Source: Catenibacillus sp964565805
GTDB lineage: Bacteria; Bacillota; Clostridia; Lachnospirales; Lachnospiraceae
Length of the DNA stretch: 64,000 nucleotides
Direction: 5' to 3'
Assembly: GCA_964565805.1 (NCBI GenBank)
Contig: CAZMGH010000002.1
Coordinates: 1 to 64,000 of the forward strand
Part shown: positions 33,396 through 42,327 of the stretch, piece after piece
Layout: the number at the start of each line of letters is the position of its first letter
Numbering within the stretch: the first letter of the stretch is position 1
Made by a program: the position numbers and the translations under genes
The notes under the pieces: model-generated
The model's database searches: none
Told to the model about the DNA's origin: nothing
The model's input: the letters and a program-made list of their open reading frames with translations, nothing else

Positions 33396-35387
33396 ATGAA
33401 GCACAAAAACTTATTTACCCCGGTAAAGATCGGTTCTGTGGAGATTAAGAACCGCTTTGCCATGGCGCCTATGGGGCCTCTTGGATTGGCAGATGCTGAG
33501 GGCGGTTTTAACCAGAGAGGTATTGACTATTATGTGGAGCGAGCCAAAGGGGGGACCGGACTGATCATTACCGGCGTTACATTTTCCGACTGCAAGGTGG
33601 AGACACAAAGTATGCCCAACTGTCCAAATTCCACCTATAATCCGGTGCATTTTATCCGTACATCCAGAGAGATGACAGAGCGTGTCCATGCTTATGGAAG
33701 CAAGATTTTTCTTATGATGTCTGCGGGGTTTGGCCGGGTAACGATCCCTACCAACCTGGGAGAATTTCCGCCGGTAGCTCCATCGCCGATTCCTCACCGG
33801 TGGCTGGATAAGATCTGCCGTCCCCTGGAAGTAGAGGAGATCAAAAGTATTGTAAAATCTTTTGGAGACGGGGCTTATAACGCTAAACGGGCAGGCTTTG
33901 ACGGTGTGGAGATCCATGCGGTTCATGAAGGCTATCTGCTGGACCAGTTTGCCATTTCCATGTTTAATCAGAGAACAGATGAATACGGCGGCTCCCTGGA
34001 AAATCGTCTTCGCTTTGCAAGAGAGGTTGTAGAGGAGATCAAGTCCCGGTGCGGTGAGGATTTTCCTGTAGTTTTGCGCTTTAGTGTAAAGAGTATGATC
34101 AAAGACTGGCGGGAAGGCGCTCTGCCAGGAGAAGCGTTTGAGGAAAAGGGCCGGGATATTGCGGAAGGCCTGGAGGCAGCAAAGCTTCTTGTATCCTATG
34201 GTTATGATGCCCTGGATACAGATGTGGGAACCTATGATGCATGGTGGTGGAATCATCCGCCAATGTATCAGGAAAAGGGGCTTTACCGGCCTTATTGCAA
34301 GATGGTTAAGGAAGTTGTGGATGTTCCTGTACTGTGTGCCGGACGTATGGATGATCCGGAAATGGCTTCAAAGGCTCTTGAAGATGGGGAATGTGATGTT
34401 GTCAGCCTTGGCAGGCCTTTGTTAGCGGACCCGGATTATGTGAATAAACTGCGCAGCGGACGTATGGATGAGATCCGTCCATGTATTTCCTGTCAGGAAG
34501 GCTGCATGGGCCGTGTTCAGGAATATTCTATGATCAACTGCGCGGTGAATCCTCAAGCAGCACGGGAACGGGTGACAGCCTATGAGCCGGTGGTAAAAGC
34601 GAAGAAAGTCCTTGTTGTAGGCGGCGGTGTAGCCGGATGTGAGGCTGCCCGGGTGCTGGCAATCCGGGGACATAAGCCGGAGCTGTTTGAAAAGAGCGGT
34701 AATCTTGGGGGAAATCTTATTCCCGGCGGCGCTCCGGATTTTAAAGAGGACGATCATGCCCTGGCAAAATGGTATGAAATCCAGTTAAGGAAGCTGAATG
34801 TGCCGGTGCATTTAAATCATGAAGTGACAAAGGACGAGGTACTTAACAGTGATTATGACGCAGTGGTCATTGCCACAGGCTCTTCGCCAAAGGTATTTTC
34901 TCTGGGCGATGATGCTCATGTGTATACTGCGGCAGATGTGCTTAACGGCGTAAAGGACAGCGGAAAGACAACGGTTGTCATCGGCGGCGGCCTTGTGGGT
35001 TGTGAGACAGCTCTTTGGCTGGCGCAGCAGGGCAAGGATGTGACCATTGTGGAAGCTTTGGATAAGCTGATGGCAGTAAACGGTCCATTGTGCCATGCCA
35101 ATAAGGATATGCTGGAGCGGTTGATTCCTTATAATGGCGTAAAGGTTATGACCGGGGCCAAGGTGACGGGATTTAAGGACGGCGTCCTTTCAGCTCAGAC
35201 AAGTGAGGGCGCTCAGTCGGTAAATTGCGACAGCGTGATTCTGGCTGTAGGTTACCGGGAAGAAAATGCTCTGTATCATGAGCTGGAATTTGATGTTCCG
35301 GAAATTTATCTGCTGGGCGATGCCAAGAAAGTATCTAATATTATGTACGCCATTTGGGACGCTTTTGAAGTGGCAAATCATATTTAA
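33396..35387 (+). CDS. NADH:flavin oxidoreductase / 2-enoate reductase family flavoenzyme
   Basis: A 663-residue three-part redox enzyme. Residues about 1-350 are an Old Yellow Enzyme TIM barrel (FMN; GFDGVEIHAVHEGYLLDQF). An Fe-S segment follows with CISCQEGCMG ... INCAVNPQA (four Cys). The rest is an FAD/NAD(P)-binding part with VVGGGVAGCEAAR and VVIGGGLVGCETA. This matches 2,4-dienoyl-CoA reductase, 2-enoate reductases and bile-acid BaiCD/BaiH-type enzymes, which reduce activated C=C bonds. The substrate is not predictable. AGGAGGG precedes the ATG. The LysR gene upstream is a candidate regulator. Confidence 0.9.
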   Translation: MKHKNLFTPVKIGSVEIKNRFAMAPMGPLGLADAEGGFNQRGIDYYVERAKGGTGLIITGVTFSDCKVETQSMPNCPNSTYNPVHFIRTSREMTERVHAYGSKIFLMMSAGFGRVTIPTNLGEFPPVAPSPIPHRWLDKICRPLEVEEIKSIVKSFGDGAYNAKRAGFDGVEIHAVHEGYLLDQFAISMFNQRTDEYGGSLENRLRFAREVVEEIKSRCGEDFPVVLRFSVKSMIKDWREGALPGEAFEEKGRDIAEGLEAAKLLVSYGYDALDTDVGTYDAWWWNHPPMYQEKGLYRPYCKMVKEVVDVPVLCAGRMDDPEMASKALEDGECDVVSLGRPLLADPDYVNKLRSGRMDEIRPCISCQEGCMGRVQEYSMINCAVNPQAARERVTAYEPVVKAKKVLVVGGGVAGCEAARVLAIRGHKPELFEKSGNLGGNLIPGGAPDFKEDDHALAKWYEIQLRKLNVPVHLNHEVTKDEVLNSDYDAVVIATGSSPKVFSLGDDAHVYTAADVLNGVKDSGKTTVVIGGGLVGCETALWLAQQGKDVTIVEALDKLMAVNGPLCHANKDMLERLIPYNGVKVMTGAKVTGFKDGVLSAQTSEGAQSVNCDSVILAVGYREENALYHELEFDVPEIYLLGDAKKVSNIMYAIWDAFEVANHI

Positions 35388-35459
35388 AAATCGGATCCTG
35401 CGCCAAAAAGGCAGCAGGAGGCCATGCTGCGGCTCATCTTGTGAATAGAAATCGTATAA

Positions 35460-35513
35460 GGGCTGTGAAAACGGAGTTTAAGTATAAAAAACTTTGATTT
35501 TCACAGCCCTTTT
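35460..35513 (+). terminator. Terminator after the flavoenzyme gene
   Basis: GGGCTGTGAAAA ... TTTTCACAGCCC is a perfect 12-bp stem with a 26-base loop, followed by TTTT. The preceding 72 bases hold nothing notable. Confidence 0.8.
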
Positions 35514-35530
35514 GTCTTATGCTGTTGGGA

Positions 35531-35559
35531 TTGACTTCTCCCTTTGGTGATATTATAAT
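35531..35559 (+). promoter_or_regulatory. HxlR gene promoter
   Basis: TTGACT (35531-35536) and TATAAT (35554-35559) with 17-base spacing. Confidence 0.75.
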
Positions 35560-35592
35560 CATAGCAAGAATAAAATATAAGACAAGAACATG

Positions 35593-35614
35593 TATAAAAG
35601 TATGGTACTTATAA
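35593..35614 (+). promoter_or_regulatory. Palindromic operator candidate
   Basis: TATAAAAGTA-TGG-TACTTATAA, an imperfect palindrome downstream of the -10 and upstream of the HxlR start codon. Shape and AT content fit an autoregulatory HxlR/YodB-type site. Confidence 0.5.
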
Positions 35615-35647
35615 GCATATGAAATACGATCTGAAGGAGAGTGTGGA

Positions 35648-35983
35648 ATGGGCGAAAGATGTATTGGAAATGAATCTCTCAGTTCAACAGGATTCAGCTA
35701 CACTTTGTCGTTAATCAACGGAAAATATAAAATGACCATATTATATACTTTAATGGAATTTGGAGTCGTCCGGTTTAATGAAATGAAGAAATATATTGGC
35801 GGAATTTCTTATAAGACTTTGAGCTCTACATTAAAGGAGCTGGAAGCGGACCAGCTTGTTCACAGGGAAGAATACCCTCAGATTCCACCGAAGGTCGAGT
35901 ATAGTTTAACTGAGCGTGGAAAATCTTTGATCCCTATTTTAGATGGCATGTGTGAATGGGGCGATAAAAACCGTCTGATTTAG
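35648..35983 (+). CDS. HxlR-family transcriptional regulator
   Basis: A 111-residue winged-helix protein made of one HxlR domain: SLINGKYKMTILYTLMEFG, FNEMKKYIGGISYKTLSSTLKELEAD split over the recognition helix, and the wing PPKVEYSLTERGKSL. Members often sense electrophiles or oxidants and control nearby flavin or reductase genes. A Cys at residue 5 is a possible redox switch. RBS AAGGAGAG. Its nearest intact partner is the flavoenzyme upstream; the downstream side is a scaffold gap. Confidence 0.9.
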   Translation: MGERCIGNESLSSTGFSYTLSLINGKYKMTILYTLMEFGVVRFNEMKKYIGGISYKTLSSTLKELEADQLVHREEYPQIPPKVEYSLTERGKSLIPILDGMCEWGDKNRLI

Positions 35984-36044
35984 AGTGGACACCCGCCATG
36001 GAGGCGTGGCTCGGGCCATATATAAATACATACGATAAGGGGCA

Positions 36045-36144
36045 NNNNNNNNNNNNNNNNNNNNNNNNNNNNNNNNNNNNNNNNNNNNNNNNNNNNNNNN
36101 NNNNNNNNNNNNNNNNNNNNNNNNNNNNNNNNNNNNNNNNNNNN
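36045..36144. other. Assembly gap (100 N)
   Basis: Exactly 100 N, the usual placeholder for a gap of unknown size. The flanks are both GGGCA-rich (GGGGCA on the left, GGGCAAAGGGCAGCCC on the right), so a collapsed repeat may underlie the break. Confidence 0.98.
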
Positions 36145-36175
36145 GGGCAAAGGGCAGCCCAGGAAAGGAGATAGT

Positions 36176-37660
36176 ATGCCAGTTTTTGATTTTAGTAATG
36201 AGCCTGCATCCAAAGAGGATGCGGCATGTACATACACCGTAACCCGGACCAGCGCCGGGGAGGCTTCACCTCAGCGGCCTATCGTGCTGCTGGATAACCG
36301 GGAAAAGGAGTGGAAGCATCATTCCTGCGGTTTTTTTGTCAATCCTCAGCGGAGGACGACGTTTGATTTTGATGATGATAATGGTTCTGTCAGCGCGGAT
36401 ATTTTAGATGTGGATGCCCGGTTTGTGAGCCTGATCCGGTGGCTGGGAGAAAACCATATTAAAGTGCGCCTGTCCGGTAAAAATGTAGAAGGGGGTTACG
36501 GCGTCTATAAGATCCGTGAGGTGACTCATGGAGCGGGGACAAAGCTGTCCGCTTCAGATGGATTTTTACAGTTTATGATTAGCCGTCTTTTAGCCAGCAA
36601 TCCTCCGGAAGAGGTGGATGAGGATGACGACGAGGAGGAAGCCGGCGATGATATGAAGCTGACCAGTCTTCAAAGCATTACTGATTTTCTCACCTGTGCC
36701 GGGCGGACCCTTCCGGATACGATACGGCTGTGGGCTTACAGGAACCTTTCTGTAGCAAAATCCCATGAGGTCACTTTGGAGGAACGGCGCCACGCTCAGC
36801 GGGCCCTGTCTATTATGCTGAATATTCAGTGGAAGAGCAATTATTTTGAGCCGATCGATCCGGTGGAGGCCCGGAGGATCCTGGATGAAGAGCTTTATGG
36901 CATGGAACGGGTAAAGCAGCGGATCATCGAGACGATTATTCAGATCAACCGGACACATACCCTGCCGGCCTACGGTATTTTACTGGTAGGCCCTGCCGGA
37001 ACAGGAAAGTCCCAGATTGCCTACGCAGTGGCGAGAATCTTAAAGCTGCCGTGGACGACCCTGGATATGAGTTCTATTAATGATCCGGAACAGCTGACGG
37101 GAAGCTCCCGTATTTATGCCAACGCAAAGCCTGGAATCATCATGGAGGCCTTTTCTATGGCGGGAGAGTCCAATCTTGTCGTTATTATTAATGAGCTGGA
37201 CAAGGCGGCATCGGGAAAGGGCAACGGAAATCCTGCGGATGTTCTTCTGACTCTTTTGGATAACCTTGGATTTACGGATAACTATATTGAATGTATGATC
37301 CCTACGACAGGCGTTTATCCTATTGCCACAGCGAATGATAAGAGTTTAATCAGCGCCCCCCTCATGTCTCGTTTTGCGGTAATTGACATTGATGATTACA
37401 CTCCGGAAGAAAAGAAGATTATTTTCGCCAAATATGCCCTTCCAAAAATATTAAAGCGCATGGGACTTATGGAACAGGAGTGCCAAGTGACGCCGGAGGC
37501 GTTAGATGCCCTTGTGACCCAGTATGTGACAACTTCCGGTATCCGGGATCTGGAGCAGGCTGCGGAGCATATGGCGGCCCATGCCCTGTATCAGATCGAG
37601 GTGGATCATGTAACCTCAGTGACTTATGATCTGGAGATGCTTAAGCGGTTGTTTGTATAA
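36176..37660 (+). CDS. Lon-like AAA+ ATPase lacking a protease domain
   Basis: A 494-residue AAA+ protein. Residues 1-140 are a domain I do not recognise; an acidic linker (145-159, almost all Asp/Glu) and a helical region lead to the ATPase core with Walker A GPAGTGKS (272-279), Walker B VVIINELDK (335-343), sensor I PIATAND and an Arg-finger SRF (399). The order and spacing resemble Lon, but it ends after the AAA lid with no Ser-Lys protease domain. Walker B has Asn339 where Asp is usual; Glu340 is retained. GGAAAGGAG precedes the ATG. It may be a remodelling ATPase; partners are unknown. Confidence 0.8.
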   Translation: MPVFDFSNEPASKEDAACTYTVTRTSAGEASPQRPIVLLDNREKEWKHHSCGFFVNPQRRTTFDFDDDNGSVSADILDVDARFVSLIRWLGENHIKVRLSGKNVEGGYGVYKIREVTHGAGTKLSASDGFLQFMISRLLASNPPEEVDEDDDEEEAGDDMKLTSLQSITDFLTCAGRTLPDTIRLWAYRNLSVAKSHEVTLEERRHAQRALSIMLNIQWKSNYFEPIDPVEARRILDEELYGMERVKQRIIETIIQINRTHTLPAYGILLVGPAGTGKSQIAYAVARILKLPWTTLDMSSINDPEQLTGSSRIYANAKPGIIMEAFSMAGESNLVVIINELDKAASGKGNGNPADVLLTLLDNLGFTDNYIECMIPTTGVYPIATANDKSLISAPLMSRFAVIDIDDYTPEEKKIIFAKYALPKILKRMGLMEQECQVTPEALDALVTQYVTTSGIRDLEQAAEHMAAHALYQIEVDHVTSVTYDLEMLKRLFV

Positions 37661-37676
37661 ACAACCGCTTAATAAT

Positions 37677-38561
37677 TCAGCTGGCGGGAAAAACTGCTTT
37701 TATATAGCGTATAAATTCTTTCTGGAGAAATGATTGATCCGGGTTGTTCTTCCAGGCAAGAACAACATTTAACGGCACCGAAGGCTCCAGGGACGCAGCG
37801 GCGATCCCCTGATGGAGAAAGACCTTCAGATTGCTTTTTGGAACAAGGCTGATCCCTTCACCTTCAGCAACTGCGCTGATGATGGTTTCAAGGCGGGCTG
37901 TGCGCAGAATGTGAGGATTCAGGCCTTTCGCCTTAAAGGCCGCGATACACTGCTGATAAACACTGGTATATGTTTTCATCAGGATAAAGCTTTCTCCGGC
38001 AAGCTGATTTAAAGATACGGCAGATGCCCGGGCCAGCTTATGGGAGGCAGGAAGGATGGCCGCAAGCTCATCTTTGGCCAGAATATGCTTTTGAAATGTT
38101 TTTCCTTCTACCAGTTGTTCTCTGGCAATGATCATATCATATTTTCCCGTTTCAAGACCTTCAAGAAGTTCCTGCTCTTCCCCTTCATCCAGCAAAATGC
38201 TGCCGACTTCGCCGTGAGACTGAAAGTCTTTCAGCGGACGAGGCAGGTCATATTGGGACAGAACCGGCAGGGCGCCGATGCGTAAGGTCCGTTTTGTATC
38301 TGCCCGGCAGGTCTTCATAGCCTCCATCATATGACGGTATTGTTCCATAAGGCTTTGACTTTCCCGGTAAAAGACCTGGCCTGCGGGAGTAAGGACTGCT
38401 TTGCGTCGGCTTCGGTCAAAAAGAGAAAGATTCAGTTCTTTTTCCAGTTTCTGGATCTGTTTTGACAGAGACGACTGAGTTGTGTGCAGCGTGTCTGCCG
38501 CCTCCATAAAAGTGGAGCACCGGGCCGCTGCCATAAAACATTGGATCTGATCAAAATTCAT
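37677..38561 (-). CDS. LysR-family transcriptional regulator
   Basis: I start at the internal Met (38561, 294 residues), which has GGAG seven bases upstream; an ATG at 38582 adds seven residues. The winged helix is typical (FDQIQCFMAAARCSTFMEAA, TQSSLSKQIQKLEKELNLSL), followed by the effector-binding domain (about 88-294). It is divergent from the BceAB-type operon and convergent with the AAA+ gene, whose stop lies only 17 bases away. The effector and targets are unknown. Confidence 0.88.
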   Translation of the reverse strand: MNFDQIQCFMAAARCSTFMEAADTLHTTQSSLSKQIQKLEKELNLSLFDRSRRKAVLTPAGQVFYRESQSLMEQYRHMMEAMKTCRADTKRTLRIGALPVLSQYDLPRPLKDFQSHGEVGSILLDEGEEQELLEGLETGKYDMIIAREQLVEGKTFQKHILAKDELAAILPASHKLARASAVSLNQLAGESFILMKTYTSVYQQCIAAFKAKGLNPHILRTARLETIISAVAEGEGISLVPKSNLKVFLHQGIAAASLEPSVPLNVVLAWKNNPDQSFLQKEFIRYIKAVFPAS

Positions 38562-38777
38562 GACAATTCTCCATTCGTTCATAACAGTACACTAGCCTGC
38601 TGCCAGGTAGTAGGGTGACTGGCAACATTCATTCCATTCCGGAAACTATTTTACCACAAGTTGAATTGATTGGACAGGGAAAGGTCTGTAAAAATGTTTC
38701 CTACACCATCTGTAAGTGGATATGCGCAGCTCCTTCTGCTAGAATGAAATCACAAAGAAATCATAGGGAGGAGCCAT

Positions 38778-39593
38778 ATGAAAACAAACGAGTATCGATC
38801 AATCCCTGTACCTGCCGGTGAGGATCGGGTACTGGAAGTGAAAAATATTACAAAAACCTACGGATTGGGAGCCAGTGAGACAAAAGCCCTTAAAGGGATC
38901 AGCTTTGATGTGTTTAAAGGAGAGTTCCTTGGAATCATGGGGCCCAGCGGGTCGGGAAAGACCACTCTGTTAAATACTATTGCCACCATGATCAAGCCTA
39001 CCTCGGGAAAGGTCCTTTTGGAGCAGCGGGATCTGGCGGTATTTAAAGGAAAGGAGTTGGCAGATTACCGGGGAAAGAAGATCGGCTATTTATTTCAGGA
39101 TTTTGAGCTTCTTGACAATATGACGGCCAGAGAAAATATCCTTTTGCCCCTGTCCCTCCACGGCATTTCCGGGCAGAAGGCCCGGGAGCTTTTAGATGCC
39201 CTGGCAAAGCAGCTGGATATTTCAGATGTTCTTGAAAAGTTCCCGTCCCAGATGTCCGGCGGGCAGAAACAGAGGGCGGCAGCGGCCAGGGCCCTTATTG
39301 GCAATCCCAGGATCCTTTTGGCTGATGAGCCTACGGGAGCTTTGGACACAAAAAATGCCAGAACATTGATGGATCAGCTGACCCAGATCAACCAGACCAT
39401 GGGAATTACCATTATGATGGTGACTCATGACGCTAATGCGGCCAGTTATTGCTCCAGGATCCTTTTTATTCAGGATGGCCAGCTTTTCCATGAGCTCCGC
39501 AAGGATAAGGTCAATGAAACCAGAGAGTTGTTTTATGAGAGGATCATTACGGTTTTAACACAGCTGGGAGGAGGCAGCGCTTATGTTCTTTAA
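38778..39593 (+). CDS. ABC transporter ATP-binding protein (BceA type)
   Basis: A 271-residue ATPase of the MacB/BceA group with Walker A GPSGSGKTTLLN, Q-loop YLFQDFELLDNM, signature QMSGGQKQRAAAARAL and Walker B ILLADEPTGALDTKN. It overlaps the FtsX-type permease gene by 11 bases. Together with that permease and the following regulator and kinase it forms a Bce-like module, in which the transporter both senses and removes peptide antibiotics such as bacitracin. Confidence 0.93.
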   Translation: MKTNEYRSIPVPAGEDRVLEVKNITKTYGLGASETKALKGISFDVFKGEFLGIMGPSGSGKTTLLNTIATMIKPTSGKVLLEQRDLAVFKGKELADYRGKKIGYLFQDFELLDNMTARENILLPLSLHGISGQKARELLDALAKQLDISDVLEKFPSQMSGGQKQRAAAARALIGNPRILLADEPTGALDTKNARTLMDQLTQINQTMGITIMMVTHDANAASYCSRILFIQDGQLFHELRKDKVNETRELFYERIITVLTQLGGGSAYVL

Positions 39594-41625
39594 GCAGATA
39601 TTTAGAAATGCCAGGAGAAACAGAAAAAACAACGGCCTGTTTTTTGGTTCCCTGGTCGCGGCAGTGGTAGCCTTTTACTCCCTTCTGTCCATGGGGGAGC
39701 AGGATGTGATGCGTTTTTTAAAAACACTGGAAGGAGATGCGGTGCAAAAGCTCATGCTCCTTGTCCCATCGATTTACGTGCTGTCTTTGTTTTTTGTCTT
39801 TTTCCTTGTGTATTTTGCCTATGACTATCAGCTTGAGGGGCGGCGCAAGGAACTGGGCATGTATTTAATGCTTGGCATGAAGCGCAGCCGCATGTTTGTC
39901 ATGCTTATAGGGGAAACCTTGTTTAACAGCGTTATATCCCTGGTTATCGGACTTCCGATCTCTTTGATCCTGACGGAATGTGTCAGTCTGGCAACAGCCC
40001 AGGGAGCAGGCGTTGGGATCCTGGGACATAAGATTTCGTTTTCATGGAGCGCGGTTTTATGGACCTGTGCCGGATTTTTAGCTGTACAGCTCCTGGCCAT
40101 GTTTATCCTTAGCGTCCGCTTTGTACGCCAGGAACCGGCGAATCTTTTAGGACCGGATGTTTCCCGGATACAAAAAGTTCCAAAGACGAATAAAGCCGGA
40201 GTTGTCACCACTATTGCCGGGACAGTGATGCTGGCAGTGGCCTATGTGCTAGGCGTCAGATTCATGGGTAGCTTTTCCTATCTGGTATTGATCCCTGTGT
40301 TTGTGTTAGGGATTTGGGGGACCTTCTGGGTTTTTAAAGGGATGGGCGCCCTGATGGGCCGTCAGATTATGAAAAATTCCATGTTCCGCACCGGCCTGTA
40401 TACCTTTACCGGCCGTCAGATCCAGGAAAATGTCCTCCATCAGTATAAGGCTTTAGCTGTCGCTTCCCTGCTCCTTCTCATGGCTATTACCTGCGTATCC
40501 TACGGTATCGGCATTACCCTGAGCCAGGGGGGCCAAAGCGTGCGCAGCTGCGACTTTTCCATTATGGACACAGACACGGATGTGTCTCAAAGCCTGACCT
40601 CAGGGGAAAACGCGTGGATGGTTAAGGCCTGTTATCCCATGTATTTGGATTATACGGACACGGACCTTCATGAGTTTAACGCGGATGGCCTGACAGAGGC
40701 CATAGCCAACGGCACCCAATCATCCCTTCGGGACAATATCGTGGAAAACTTATCACAGCGTATGATCGTTTATATCATTGCAGAGAGCAGCTATAACCAG
40801 CTTTTAGAGGCGCAGGGAAAGGAACCTTTAAATCTTTCTGAGGACCAGGCAGCCTTATATACATCGATGACCGGAGCGGAATTTTCAGATATTCTTTCCA
40901 GCGCCCTTCAATCCGGAGCGACAGTGTCCATTGATGGAAAAGAATATACCCTTCTTCCTCAGCTGTGTACCGATAATGTGGTTGCAGACCGGCAGATTAC
41001 ATTATATAATGCTTATATCCTTCCAGACAGTGTTTATAATCAAGTGGCTACGGATCCTCAGGATATTTTCTGCTATAATGTGGTGCTTAGTGATGCCCTT
41101 GTTGAAGATGTAGGGCTGATGCAGGGGATCATGGACATGTCCCAGGTGCTGGACCGCCAGGGGCTTCACTATGAAAGCTATCTGGCAGGTGTTGGACGGA
41201 ACCTGTTTTATACAGTGGCGGGAAGCTATATTACCATTTATCTGGGCATATTGTTCCTTATTATTGCCAATACGGTGATCGGCCTGAAATATCTGATCTG
41301 GCAGCGAAAAAATCAACGGCGTTATATAACTCTGCTGATGATTGGTTCTTATAAAAAAGATCTTTGCAGGGCCTCTGAGCGGCAGATTTACACCTTTTTC
41401 GGCCTGGCTCTGTCTGTGGCAGTTGTCAGCGGCATCTTTGCCATCTGGTGTTTATTTGCCAACTTTACACGCCTTCCGACCACCACGCCGATGAACCGGG
41501 TCATTTTAACTGCTGTAGCTGCTTTTGTTGTTTTCGTGGCAGTAGAGTGGCTTTATATAGGACTGATCCGACGGGCAGGAAACCGGAATATCCAGAGTCT
41601 GGATATAAATGATGACAGGAGATGA
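39583..41625 (+). CDS. ABC transporter permease (BceB/FtsX type)
   Basis: A 680-residue permease with about ten membrane segments: four in the first 240 residues, two around 275-310, a large extracellular domain (about 320-540) and the final FtsX group (about 545-665). The extracellular domain between helices VII and VIII is the BceB hallmark that binds the antibiotic or its lipid target. It overlaps the ATPase gene and is followed after six bases by the regulator. Confidence 0.92.
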   Translation: MFFKQIFRNARRNRKNNGLFFGSLVAAVVAFYSLLSMGEQDVMRFLKTLEGDAVQKLMLLVPSIYVLSLFFVFFLVYFAYDYQLEGRRKELGMYLMLGMKRSRMFVMLIGETLFNSVISLVIGLPISLILTECVSLATAQGAGVGILGHKISFSWSAVLWTCAGFLAVQLLAMFILSVRFVRQEPANLLGPDVSRIQKVPKTNKAGVVTTIAGTVMLAVAYVLGVRFMGSFSYLVLIPVFVLGIWGTFWVFKGMGALMGRQIMKNSMFRTGLYTFTGRQIQENVLHQYKALAVASLLLLMAITCVSYGIGITLSQGGQSVRSCDFSIMDTDTDVSQSLTSGENAWMVKACYPMYLDYTDTDLHEFNADGLTEAIANGTQSSLRDNIVENLSQRMIVYIIAESSYNQLLEAQGKEPLNLSEDQAALYTSMTGAEFSDILSSALQSGATVSIDGKEYTLLPQLCTDNVVADRQITLYNAYILPDSVYNQVATDPQDIFCYNVVLSDALVEDVGLMQGIMDMSQVLDRQGLHYESYLAGVGRNLFYTVAGSYITIYLGILFLIIANTVIGLKYLIWQRKNQRRYITLLMIGSYKKDLCRASERQIYTFFGLALSVAVVSGIFAIWCLFANFTRLPTTTPMNRVILTAVAAFVVFVAVEWLYIGLIRRAGNRNIQSLDINDDRR

Positions 41626-41631
41626 TTTGAT

Positions 41632-42327
41632 TTGAGCAGGATCGTGATCGTGGAGGATGATACTTTCCTAAGGGAGGAAATGGAACATACCTTTAAAAAG
41701 CTTGGATATGTGACGCCGTCAGTCACAGACTTTGGCCCGGAAACGGCCCCGGCAATCCTTGAACTGTCTCCGGATCTGGTGATCCTGGATATAAATCTTC
41801 CCGGGACTAATGGCTATGATCTTTGCCGGTGGCTGAAAAGCCGTACCACGATCCCGGTGCTCATTTTAACGGCCAGGGACAGCTTAAAGGATGAGCTTCA
41901 CGGTCTGGATCTGGGGGCAGATGATTTTCTTACAAAACCCTGCCCTCCGGACCGGCTGGTGGCCAGAGTCCGCCGCCTTTTATCCACCTACGCATCGATG
42001 AATACCCTGATCCGTGCCGGGGAAATATCTTTGGACATGGATATATGCCGATTAAGCTATAAAGATCAGTGGATGATCCTGCCGGAGACACAGACCCGGC
42101 TTTTATCCGTGCTTATGGCGGCATATCCTGGGACTGTCACCTACGGGCAGATCTGCGAAAAGGTATGGGGGGATATGACCTATATGGATGAAAATATCCT
42201 TTCTGTAAATATTGCCCGGCTGAGAAAGCAGCTGTCAGGGATCGGACTTAAAGCAGCAGTGACGAATGTGCGGGGAAAGGGATACCGGCTGGAGGTGGGG
42301 AAGCTTGAAAACGATGAAAAGATTTGA
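41632..42327 (+). CDS. Response regulator (BceR type)
   Basis: A 231-residue OmpR-family regulator with acidic pocket VEDD, phospho-acceptor in LVILDINLPGTNG, Lys in LTKPCPP and a C-terminal winged helix (ENILSVNIARLRKQL, NVRGKGYRLEV). The start is TTG, preceded by GGAGATG. Its 3' end overlaps the kinase start. It should activate the bceAB-like genes 5' of it. Confidence 0.92.
   Translation: MSRIVIVEDDTFLREEMEHTFKKLGYVTPSVTDFGPETAPAILELSPDLVILDINLPGTNGYDLCRWLKSRTTIPVLILTARDSLKDELHGLDLGADDFLTKPCPPDRLVARVRRLLSTYASMNTLIRAGEISLDMDICRLSYKDQWMILPETQTRLLSVLMAAYPGTVTYGQICEKVWGDMTYMDENILSVNIARLRKQLSGIGLKAAVTNVRGKGYRLEVGKLENDEKI

Noticed and set aside
33411..34256. 281-codon minus-strand frame inside the flavoenzyme gene
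   Set aside because: Antisense to a convincing OYE barrel; no start signals.
36176..37660. Full Lon protease
   Set aside because: The Ser-Lys protease domain is missing and the N-terminal domain is not the Lon one.
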